Source of the DNA: Actinomycetota bacterium
Lineage (GTDB): Bacteria > Actinomycetota > Humimicrobiia > Humimicrobiales > Humimicrobiaceae
Assembly (NCBI GenBank): GCA_016927635.1
Contig: JAFGMJ010000264.1
Location: forward strand, 1-6,473
Reading direction: 5' to 3'
Length of the DNA: 6,473 bases
Part shown: positions 1-6,473 of the stretch, one piece after another
Layout of the letters: every line of letters starts with the position of its first letter
How positions within the stretch are numbered: position 1 is the first letter of the stretch
Notes under the pieces: generated by a model
What the model was told of the DNA's origin: nothing
Seen by the model: only the letters and a program-made list of their open reading frames with translations
Databases searched by the model: none
Program-made: the position numbers and the translations under genes

Positions 1-47
1 TTAATAGTCCATATAAAAAAATTGATACTATAGAAGAAAATCATTAG
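1..47 (+). CDS. possible C-terminal tail of an upstream gene (partial)
   Basis: The frame starting at position 3 is open to a TAG at 45-47 and would encode NSPYKKIDTIEENH. The hydrophilic, charged composition is typical of a protein C-terminus, and the other two forward frames hit stops. Only about 14 codons are visible, so this could be chance in AT-rich DNA. If real, the promoter at 22-50 would lie inside the end of this gene. No function can be assigned. Confidence 0.22.
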   Translation, partial: NSPYKKIDTIEENH

Positions 48-50
48 AAT
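22..50 (+). promoter_or_regulatory. sigma70-like promoter for the EEP membrane protein gene
   Basis: TTGATA at 22-27 matches the -35 consensus at 5 of 6 bases, and TAGAAT at 45-50 matches the -10 consensus at 5 of 6. They are separated by exactly 17 bases. Transcription would begin near position 57, giving a leader of about 40 bases before the ATG at 96. A 12-bp AT palindrome (TTTAAATTTAAA, 55-66) overlaps the predicted start point, but it may only reflect base composition. This is inferred from the boxes alone. Confidence 0.55.
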
Positions 51-95
51 TATGTTTAAATTTAAAAATTATACTTACCGTGAAATAGTTAAAAT

Positions 96-2111
96 ATGAA
101 AGAAGAAAATTTTATTAAAAACAGCATTACCCTTAATTTTCCATGGCTTTATTTTTCGCTTATAGCCATCAATACTTTATTCGGCCTTCAGCTTATAAAT
201 TCTTTTTTTTCACTGCTTGTAAATTTTTTCCGCGAAAGGCCTTCTATAGACCTTACAGATGTTGCAATTTATGCACTTGTGACTTTCCTGCTGGTTTTTC
301 CAGCCGGTTTTTTATTCAGGTTACTCAATAAAAGAATGCTTTTTTTTATACTTATATTTTCTATATCAGCATTGAGGCTTTGCATTCAGTTATGCCGCTG
401 GTCACCGCTTTCACTTGCCGCATCGGGGCTGGGCGTTTTACTCTGGATTGTCAGTATTGTATTTTTCATTATTCTTTTACAGGAAAGAAAAATAAAACTG
501 TTTTACACTTTTTTCCCGGCATTTCTTTTCGGTTTTGCTTTAAACACCGCCATTAACGGTTTTTTAGGCACATGGGATATTGTCTGGCGCTTTGAATATA
601 CGGTATTTTTTCTGTTAATTATACTCATTGCCATTCAAACTATAATTGCAATATTGGTGAGCAAAAATCTTGAGCGAAATAATAGCTATACTGACGGCTC
701 GTCTGCTGTTTTTTACTCCATTACAGCATTTATGCCTTTCGTTTTTTTACAGCTTTACCAGTTTCAAAACATAGCGGCTTTAAATTCTATAACAGGGCTG
801 GATACAGCCCGGTCATTAAGTATAATAATCTTTTCCAATGCAGCAGCAATTGCTTTTATTTATCTTATCAGAGTAAAATTATTGAGATATATCATTACAG
901 TTATATCTGCTGCAGTTTTTGTTTTGGCATTCTGGCCACCAGCTCCAGGCAACTTGTATATAATACAGGTTATTTCTGGCAATCTTTGCGGCTGGTGGCT
1001 GCTGCTGACAGTTTTTAACAGGGCAGCTTCGAAAGCTATAGTTAAGACACCGTGGAAAAATATCTCCGCTTCTGCAATAAGCGGTATTCTTATTTTTATA
1101 TTTGCATTCATATATTATGGCACCTATGACCTGGTATTGCCGCTTAAAGGCTGGATGATACAGATGATTGCTGCCGCTATGATATCCTTTTTTTCATTAT
1201 TATCAGTATTTCTGGGGTTTTCTTTAAAAAATCTTTTAATTGAAATAATGCAAAACAGGACAAATAAATTTAAGAACGAAAAAAAGCCGCTTTTAAAAGA
1301 AAACATTCTTAGGTACAGCACAATACTGATTATGCTTATGCTTTTTATACTTCCTGCCCTGCTTTTGTTGCCTGCTTCAATCGGCAGGACTTATTTTCAA
1401 AAAAAGGATTTTATAAGGCTTGTACACTACAATATTCACCAGGGTTTTAATATTGACGGTTACCAGGACCTTGAAAGTATTGCCCGGGTAATAGAAAAAG
1501 AGAAAGCAGATATAGTTTGCCTCAATGAAGTTTCAAGGGGATGGGTAATAAACGGGTCTGCAGATGTCTATCTTTGGCTTGCCGATAGGCTGGAAATGAA
1601 TTACCATCTTTTCATGCCTGCTTCTGATCTTATATGGGGAAATGCAATACTTAGCAAATACCCCATAAACCTTATTAAAAGCGGTTTCCTTCCCAGACTG
1701 GATGCTCCTTTGAGGAGAAGCTTTATTTATGCAAATGTTAACACCGGGGATGCCCAAATAGAAAATATAAATGTTTTAAGCACACATCTGCATCACATTG
1801 CAGGCGATAGCGTTAAAAGGCAGGCCCAGGTTAAAGCGCTGCTTGAACAGTGGGAAGGTTTTGGAAGAACTGCTATCTGCGGTGATTTCAATGCAACCAC
1901 CGGTGATAAAGAAATAGAAATGCTGCATGATGCAGGGCTTATAGATTCTGCTGTTTCCCTTGGCAAACAAAACGAGCTTACATGGGTCCATTATGAGCCT
2001 TACGGAAGAATAGACTATATATGGGTAACGCCGGATATAGAAATATCAGATTATAATGTAGCCTACAGCACTGCGTCAGACCATCTTCCGGTCGCACTGT
2101 CGCTGAAGTAA
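96..2111 (+). CDS. multi-pass membrane protein with C-terminal endonuclease/exonuclease/phosphatase (EEP) domain, CWH43-like
   Basis: A 671-residue, two-part protein. Residues about 15-430 are very hydrophobic with roughly 12-13 predicted membrane helices (for example 16-45, 56-75, 81-99, 108-128, 166-188, 240-280, 323-341, 352-376, 404-428). A basic linker (RNKFKNEKKP region, about 388-400) lies before the last helix. Residues 440-671 form a complete EEP fold with the expected catalytic and metal sites: N446 in HYNIH, E478 in LNEV, N516 in WGNAILSKYPI, H564 in STHLHH, D597/N599 in GDFNA, D640 in RIDYIWV, and D662/H663 in SDHLPV. The EEP domain probably faces outward or lies at the membrane surface and cleaves a phosphoester, but the substrate is unknown. 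The pattern NIHQGFNIDG..L..IA, followed by D..LWLA and WGNAILSKYPI, resembles the CWH43 C-terminal domain of GPI-lipid remodelling, so a lipid or headgroup substrate is possible (inference). The ATG at 96 has no clear Shine-Dalgarno sequence but is the first Met and precedes the first helix. Confidence 0.85.
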   Translation: MKEENFIKNSITLNFPWLYFSLIAINTLFGLQLINSFFSLLVNFFRERPSIDLTDVAIYALVTFLLVFPAGFLFRLLNKRMLFFILIFSISALRLCIQLCRWSPLSLAASGLGVLLWIVSIVFFIILLQERKIKLFYTFFPAFLFGFALNTAINGFLGTWDIVWRFEYTVFFLLIILIAIQTIIAILVSKNLERNNSYTDGSSAVFYSITAFMPFVFLQLYQFQNIAALNSITGLDTARSLSIIIFSNAAAIAFIYLIRVKLLRYIITVISAAVFVLAFWPPAPGNLYIIQVISGNLCGWWLLLTVFNRAASKAIVKTPWKNISASAISGILIFIFAFIYYGTYDLVLPLKGWMIQMIAAAMISFFSLLSVFLGFSLKNLLIEIMQNRTNKFKNEKKPLLKENILRYSTILIMLMLFILPALLLLPASIGRTYFQKKDFIRLVHYNIHQGFNIDGYQDLESIARVIEKEKADIVCLNEVSRGWVINGSADVYLWLADRLEMNYHLFMPASDLIWGNAILSKYPINLIKSGFLPRLDAPLRRSFIYANVNTGDAQIENINVLSTHLHHIAGDSVKRQAQVKALLEQWEGFGRTAICGDFNATTGDKEIEMLHDAGLIDSAVSLGKQNELTWVHYEPYGRIDYIWVTPDIEISDYNVAYSTASDHLPVALSLK

Positions 2112-2139
2112 AAATGTTAAAAAATATATTCTGGCTCTT

Positions 2140-2784
2140 TTAATCGTTTAATACATCCCGTACAACCTTGTCCAGCACCTCGTCTTCTTTGATATCTTTG
2201 GTAAGTGATGCGCCAGGGGAGATGTTTTTCTCAAGAGACTGTACAGCAGATATTATCATTTCAACTGCAGTGCCGGGATCTATCTTTGCAGTATTAAAAA
2301 CAAGGTCAAAATTATTCAAACGGTTCCATTTTACATTGTAGGTGATTTCTATGAATGATTTTCTTATATTGTCCTGTTCACGGACCATTTTTTCTGCTGC
2401 AGAAAAATCAGACAGCCCATCTCTTTCCATAATTGTGCGCACTCTTGTCTCAAGGGGTGCATGTATCATGACATTTAAAACGTCGCTATATTCTGCCAGG
2501 CTGAAAAAACTTCCTCGTCCCACTATGACAGCATTGCCGTTTTTTGCAATTGAGCGAATCACTCTGTCAAAAAAACTCAGTATGTCAAATGTTACCGTCG
2601 AATATTTCTCCCAGAAGCTCAGCTTTTCGTCGTAAATTTTTTTAAAATCAAATAAACTGTACTGCTCCATTATGCGCTGCACCAGCTCTTTGTCGGCAAA
2701 TTTATAACCCAGTCTTGCTGAAACATTCCTGGCAATTTCAAAGCCGCCGCTGCCTTCAAACCTGGAAAAAGTTACAACAGACAT
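2140..2784 (-). CDS. cytidylate kinase-like family P-loop protein
   Basis: A 214-residue protein of the cytidylate-kinase-like group (Pfam Cytidylate_kin2 type). Family hallmarks are an N-terminal strand plus P-loop VVTFSRFEGSGGFEIAR (3-19), LGYKFADKELV (25-35), AVIVGRGSFF (85-94), an RTIMERDGLS lid-like segment (116-125), REQDNIRKSF (135-144) and FDLVFNTAKIDP (159-170). These proteins share the NMP-kinase fold, but their true substrates are mostly unproven. The usual basic residue after GSGG is Phe15 here. About 30 acidic and charged residues follow the domain. An ATG 15 bases upstream (2799) is in frame, but AGGGAG at 2790-2795 lies 5 bases before the 2784 ATG, and homologues begin just before the P-loop strand, so 2784 is preferred. 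It is the last gene of the minus-strand series, 183 bases after the exoribonuclease, with its own candidate promoter. Confidence 0.85.
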   Translation of the reverse strand: MSVVTFSRFEGSGGFEIARNVSARLGYKFADKELVQRIMEQYSLFDFKKIYDEKLSFWEKYSTVTFDILSFFDRVIRSIAKNGNAVIVGRGSFFSLAEYSDVLNVMIHAPLETRVRTIMERDGLSDFSAAEKMVREQDNIRKSFIEITYNVKWNRLNNFDLVFNTAKIDPGTAVEMIISAVQSLEKNISPGASLTKDIKEDEVLDKVVRDVLND

Positions 2785-2789
2785 AATTG

Positions 2790-2795
2790 CTCCCT
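2790..2795 (-). promoter_or_regulatory. ribosome binding site deciding the start of the kinase-like gene
   Basis: AGGGAG on the minus strand, 5 bases from the ATG at 2784-2782. It lies inside the 5-codon extension that would result from starting at the ATG at 2799, which has no such site upstream. It therefore supports the shorter protein. Confidence 0.7.
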
Positions 2796-2857
2796 TCATA
2801 AAAATATATAAATATTTATTTTAAACAAATAATTACATAAAAATCTTTTATTTTTCC

Positions 2858-2886
2858 ATTATATACCTCAATAAATATTTTTTAAA
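2858..2886 (-). promoter_or_regulatory. candidate promoter for the kinase-like gene
   Basis: On the minus strand a perfect -10 box TATAAT (2863-2858) is preceded, after 17 bases, by TTTAAA (2886-2881), which matches the -35 consensus at 4 of 6. Transcription would start near 2851, giving a leader of about 67 bases. The 183-base gap (2785-2967) is extremely AT-rich, so chance boxes are likely. The -35 box also overlaps an AT-only inverted repeat (TTTAAAA/TTTTAAA, 2881-2896). No GC-rich terminator was found in the gap. Confidence 0.4.
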
Positions 2887-2967
2887 ATTTTTTAAAGGAT
2901 TGAATATTTTAATGCAGAAAAATGTATAAGAAACCGTTTGAGAAGGATTTGATTTATAACTTAAATA

Positions 2968-4029
2968 CTAAAAAAGACCATCCTGGCCATTTTCCGGACC
3001 GGACGCATTAATGCTTTTATTCTCAAGATAAGCCGGAGCTTTAATATACAAAGCTCTTTCAAAATTTTTCAAATATTCTGACCAGTCTTCCGAATAAGCG
3101 TTGTCTTCAAGTATTGCATTAAAGCCTCCTATATCGGCATCCATATGATCCACATGATAGACTATAAAAGCTTCCAGAGTCTTTGGCCTTTTTGGGCTGC
3201 CAAACTCCTTATGTCCATGATGGCTGAGTATAATATGCAGCAGCCTGTCCCTTAACTCAGGTGGAAAATCTTTAATAGATTCTATTTTATCCAGAACCAT
3301 ACCATACCCTATAGTTATATGGCCTAAAAGTTTACCTTTATCGCTCATTTTAATAATTGCGCCATTGTTTTCAGTATAGTATTCCTCCATCTTGCCAACA
3401 TCATGGAGAAGTGCTCCTGAAATTAAAAGTTCCCTGTCAATATTATCATAACAGCTTGACAGAAAATCACATATTTTTGCCGCAGAAAGGCTGTGCTCAA
3501 TCAGGCCGCCGACATATGCGTGGTGATACTGAACAGCTGCTGGAGAAAAACAGAAAGCTTCTGCAAAAGCATCATTGTCAAAAAAGAGGCTCATTAGTTT
3601 CTTTAAATACTTATTACCAAAGCCAAGATACATTTGTTTAAGCTCAGAAATCATGTCGTCTGCGCTTCTTTTGGCTGTCTTTACAAAATCAGCACTGGAA
3701 ATGATTTTTCCCTCATCTTTGCCTAAATCTTTGATGCTGTTTATATCAAGCTGTTTTATGCCCCTGTACTCAGATACTGTGCCGGTTACTTTTACATAGG
3801 TTCCTTCTTCAAACCTGCCTTTTTTTAAAAGATCAAGAGCGATGCATGCCTCCGTCCAGAATATTGCATCTATACTGCCGCTTTTATCCATAAGGCTTAA
3901 TATGCAGTACTGCTCATTATTCTTTTTCTTTTTTATATTTTTTCTTGAAATCAAAAATACAGAGTCAACTGGGCTCTGTGGTTTTAAGTCTTTAATAAAT
4001 TGGTTTTTCATGCCATTTTTTAAATTCAC
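2968..4029 (-). CDS. yhaM: YhaM-like 3'-5' exoribonuclease (OB-fold plus HD domain)
   Basis: A 353-residue protein, slightly longer than B. subtilis YhaM (about 314). Residues 11-105 form an OB-fold nucleic-acid-binding domain (VDSVFLISRK, ILSLMDKSGSIDAIFW, GTYVKVTGTVSEYRG). Residues 160-330 are an HD hydrolase domain: H170 in YHHAYVGG, H179 in LIEHS, the H209-D210 pair in GALLHDVGK, H237 in GHITIGY, H270/H271 in ILSHHGH, and D294/D297 in HVDHMDADIGGF. All metal-binding positions appear intact. The family degrades RNA and single-stranded DNA 3' to 5', releasing nucleoside monophosphates in the cytoplasm. The longest start is a GTG (4029-4027) overlapping the surE TGA as GTGA, the classic coupled arrangement, and it is used here. 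An ATG at 4011-4009 (residue 7) would give 347 residues beginning MKNQFIKDLKP, which looks more like homologue N-termini. Neither start has a Shine-Dalgarno sequence, so coupling to surE translation is likely. Confidence 0.88.
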   Translation of the reverse strand: MNLKNGMKNQFIKDLKPQSPVDSVFLISRKNIKKKKNNEQYCILSLMDKSGSIDAIFWTEACIALDLLKKGRFEEGTYVKVTGTVSEYRGIKQLDINSIKDLGKDEGKIISSADFVKTAKRSADDMISELKQMYLGFGNKYLKKLMSLFFDNDAFAEAFCFSPAAVQYHHAYVGGLIEHSLSAAKICDFLSSCYDNIDRELLISGALLHDVGKMEEYYTENNGAIIKMSDKGKLLGHITIGYGMVLDKIESIKDFPPELRDRLLHIILSHHGHKEFGSPKRPKTLEAFIVYHVDHMDADIGGFNAILEDNAYSEDWSEYLKNFERALYIKAPAYLENKSINASGPENGQDGLF

Positions 4030-4808
4030 AAAATAATTGCTTTTTTAAAATATTCAAACTTTTTATAGTCTGTCATATCATGCTGTATCGGAGTTATTGA
4101 AATAAAATTGCTTCTGAGGGCCGCAAAATCAGTATCGCTGTCACATTTGCATGTTTCATACTGGCCATCCATCCAGTAATATTCCCTTCCGCGCGGATCC
4201 ACCCTTTTGATAAATATGTCCCTGAATTTGACATCGCTTTGGCGTGTTATTTTAATACCTTTTATTTCTTTTTCTTCAACTGCAGGAATATTTACGTTAA
4301 GAAGAGTACGTTTTGGAAATTTTTTAAGCCCAAGTATTAGGTCAGCCACTTTTTTTATAAATGCTGCCGCAAAAGAATAATCCAAATCCCTGAAGCTGTC
4401 CACTGAAGCTGCAATTGCAGGTATTCCGTAAATGGTACCTTCGGTAGCAGCTGATACTGTGCCTGAATATATTATATTCTCCCCTACATTTGCGCCCCTG
4501 TTAATTCCGGATATTAAAATATCAGGTTTTTTTTTGATTATTGCATTTATTGCAAGCTTAACACAATCAGCAGGCGTGCCGTCCACAGAGTATCCGCAGA
4601 AAGTCCCGTCTATATATTCTTTTTTGACAGATATGGGGTCAAAAACGGTTATTGCATGCCCTACGGCACTTCTTTCCCTGTCAGGCGCAACTATGCGCAC
4701 ATCATACTTGTCGTCACTGGAAAAAGTGCTGTAAAGAGTTTTAAGGCCATTTGCTTCTATACCATCGTCATTTGTAAGAAGAACTATTTTTTTTGTTTTT
4801 TTATTCAT
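4026..4808 (-). CDS. surE: 5'/3'-nucleotidase SurE
   Basis: A 260-residue protein of normal SurE length. SurE is a metal-dependent phosphatase that removes phosphate from 5'- and 3'-nucleoside monophosphates and in some species cleaves short polyphosphate. Visible motifs are LLTNDDGIEANGL (10-22, metal ligands D14 and D15), VAPDRERSAVGHAIT (40-54, S47), GYSVDGTPADCVKLA (72-86), ILISGINRGANVGENIIYSG (97-116, N103), TVSAATEGTIYGIPAIAAS (117-135), LNVNIP (170-175) and the late DPRGREYYW (204-212) with DFAALRSNFISITPI (227-241). The start is the ATG at 4808, because AGGTGA lies 7 bases upstream and KKIVLLTNDDG begins the conserved fold. The open frame continues upstream to an ATG at 4895, which would add 29 unusual residues (described separately). 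The gene overlaps the next by 4 bases and follows enolase after about 170 bases. Confidence 0.95.
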   Translation of the reverse strand: MNKKTKKIVLLTNDDGIEANGLKTLYSTFSSDDKYDVRIVAPDRERSAVGHAITVFDPISVKKEYIDGTFCGYSVDGTPADCVKLAINAIIKKKPDILISGINRGANVGENIIYSGTVSAATEGTIYGIPAIAASVDSFRDLDYSFAAAFIKKVADLILGLKKFPKRTLLNVNIPAVEEKEIKGIKITRQSDVKFRDIFIKRVDPRGREYYWMDGQYETCKCDSDTDFAALRSNFISITPIQHDMTDYKKFEYFKKAIIL

Positions 4809-4895
4809 AGTAAAATCACCTGGCTCTTTTTTGTCCAGGATTTTTCTCTTTACTTCTTCAGAAATATTTGCTATGACAGTTTTTCCGGTTAACAT
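4809..4895 (-). other. in-frame extension upstream of surE resembling a FolD N-terminus (possible remnant)
   Basis: From an ATG at 4895 the frame is open into surE and would encode MLTGKTVIANISEEVKRKIL followed by a short charged stretch. The pattern GK-x-(V/I)-(I/A)-x-x-I-x-EEVK-x-K-(I/V) is that of the first helix of FolD (methylenetetrahydrofolate dehydrogenase/cyclohydrolase). The ATG at 4895 has only a weak AGG about 12 bases away, whereas surE has its own good site. It could be a relic of a deleted folD, a short translated leader, or chance. The match rests on recall of the family and covers only about 20 residues. Confidence 0.3.
4816..4821 (-). promoter_or_regulatory. ribosome binding site deciding the surE start
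   Basis: AGGTGA on the minus strand lies 7 bases from the ATG at 4808-4806. Together with the conserved N-terminus directly downstream, it argues for the 260-residue SurE rather than the 289-residue reading. Confidence 0.65.
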
Positions 4896-4911
4896 GAAAT
4901 AAAAACCTGGC

Positions 4912-4955
4912 AGTTAAAATATGGTCTCTAATATGAGGCCTTAACTATTTTAACT
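4912..4955. repeat. perfect 10-bp inverted repeat enclosing a 6-bp hairpin, between eno and surE
   Basis: AGTTAAAATA (4912-4921) and TATTTTAACT (4946-4955) are exact reverse complements, 24 bases apart. The spacer itself carries GGTCTC (4923-4928) and GAGGCC (4935-4940) around TAATAT. This inner stem has one G.U pair if read as plus-strand RNA and one C.A mismatch as minus-strand RNA. No U-run follows in the direction of eno-surE transcription, so it is not a standard terminator. It may be an RNA processing or attenuation element, or an operator. Confidence 0.55.
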
Positions 4956-4978
4956 CCTGTTAATTTATCCGGTATTTT

Positions 4979-6285
<1,307 letters not shown>

Positions 6286-6311
6286 ATTTTTTAATATTTT
6301 TTATTATTAAC

Positions 6312-6370
6312 AAATTACATTTGCCCAAAGATTTTTAAGTTTACAGATAAAATCTTAATTAAATTACATT
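6312..6370. repeat. 10-bp direct repeat AAATTACATT in the eno leader
   Basis: The exact decamer AAATTACATT occurs at 6312-6321 and again at 6361-6370, 49 bases apart. The first copy is part of the small inverted repeat CAAAT-TAC-ATTTG (6311-6323). Both lie between the candidate eno promoter and the start codon. It could be a pair of protein-binding sites or chance in AT-rich DNA. Confidence 0.35.
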
Positions 6371-6379
6371 ATGGCAAAT
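6319..6379 (-). promoter_or_regulatory. predicted structured 5' leader of eno mRNA
   Basis: In the minus-strand transcript, ATTTGCC (6379-6373) can pair with GGCAAAT (6325-6319), extendable by two G.U pairs. The 47-base interval contains a perfect 8-bp hairpin AAGATTTT (6356-6349) / AAAATCTT (6335-6328) with a 13-base loop. The inner helix sits 2 bases from the outer one on one side and 16 on the other, so they could stack. The ribosome binding site lies about 34 bases downstream, outside the fold. I do not recognise a known riboswitch or T-box. The pairing is seen directly; a regulatory role is inference. Confidence 0.4.
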
Positions 6380-6392
6380 ACTGCAATGAAAT

Positions 6393-6421
6393 ATTATATA
6401 ATAAGGATATCAGAATATAAA
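6393..6421 (-). promoter_or_regulatory. eno: candidate sigma70-like promoter of eno
   Basis: A perfect TATAAT (6398-6393) on the minus strand is preceded, after 17 bases, by TTTATA (6421-6416), which matches the -35 consensus at 4 of 6. Predicted transcription starts near 6386 and leaves a leader of about 110 bases. The -10 lies inside the palindrome ATTATATAAT (6393-6402). The region is AT-rich, so the call is moderate. Confidence 0.42.
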
Positions 6422-6437
6422 TCAATTATCAGCTAAG

Positions 6438-6451
6438 ATTTTTATAAAAAT
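6438..6451. repeat. 14-bp perfect AT palindrome upstream of eno
   Basis: ATTTTTATAAAAAT is its own reverse complement, with further pairing outward after one mismatch (AA at 6435-6436 with TT at 6453-6454). It lies 17 bases outside the candidate eno -35 box, where an UP-element or operator could be, or it may be the 3' end of a neighbouring transcript. The absence of GC pairs makes it a weak hairpin. Confidence 0.3.
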
Positions 6452-6473
6452 ATTTCCGGCAATTATTGACAAA

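Noticed and set aside
2117..2143. TTAAAA/TTTTAA as a bidirectional terminator between the convergent genes.
   Set aside because: Only six A-T pairs with a 15-base loop; too unstable to act as an intrinsic terminator.
2848..2870. Mini-ORF on the minus strand (TTGAGG, then ATG-GAA-AAA-TAA) upstream of the kinase-like gene.
   Set aside because: Only three codons, and its ATG overlaps the candidate -10 box, so it would not be in that transcript.
2881..2896. AT-only inverted repeat TTTAAAA/TTTTAAA as a terminator of the yhaM-like gene.
   Set aside because: No GC pairs, and it lies about 70 bases past the stop; composition alone explains it.
6466..6471. Perfect -35 box TTGACA on the plus strand at the very end of the window.
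   Set aside because: The -10 position would lie outside the window, so it cannot be judged; a lone hexamer is weak evidence.
6422..6473. Two minus-strand frames entering from the right edge stay open for 14 and 16 codons (stops at 6429-6431 and 6422-6424) and could be the tail of a gene upstream of eno.
   Set aside because: Both frames are equally plausible and too short to choose between; in AT-rich DNA this length is easily open by chance.

Overview
The window reads as ordinary chromosomal DNA from a low-GC bacterium (AT-rich intergenic stretches, purine-rich Shine-Dalgarno sites, sigma70-like boxes). No marker here fixes the phylum. A YhaM-type exonuclease together with a large membrane-anchored phosphatase-fold protein would fit a Firmicutes-, Chloroflexota- or deep Actinomycetota-like lineage, but that is a guess. 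I see no transposon, CRISPR array, tRNA, rRNA or phage gene.

Layout. Positions 1-95 hold a possible tail of an upstream gene and a good sigma70-like promoter. Positions 96-2111 (+) encode a 671-residue protein with about a dozen membrane helices followed by a complete endonuclease/exonuclease/phosphatase (EEP) domain; the EEP part resembles the C-terminal domain of eukaryotic CWH43. The remaining genes are all on the minus strand and converge on it. In transcription order they are enolase (6274-4979), SurE nucleotidase (4808-4026), a YhaM-like OB-fold/HD 3'-5' exoribonuclease (4029-2968, overlapping surE by 4 bases) and a cytidylate-kinase-like P-loop protein (2784-2140). The two convergent units are separated by only 28 bases with no recognisable terminator.

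How the genes may work together. SurE and YhaM are tightly coupled and both act on RNA-derived nucleotides: YhaM releases 5'-NMPs from RNA and SurE removes phosphate from NMPs. The downstream kinase-like protein belongs to a family related to CMP kinase. Enolase is glycolytic but is also a degradosome partner in some bacteria. An RNA-turnover and nucleotide-recycling theme is therefore plausible, though the kinase gene may have its own promoter.

Non-coding features. The enolase leader can fold into an outer 7-bp stem enclosing an 8-bp hairpin. The eno-surE gap holds a perfect 10-bp inverted repeat around a smaller hairpin. The open frame upstream of surE encodes about 29 residues that look like the start of FolD. 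These and the CWH43-like protein are the points most worth a second look; nothing in the window amounts to a clearly new multi-gene system.
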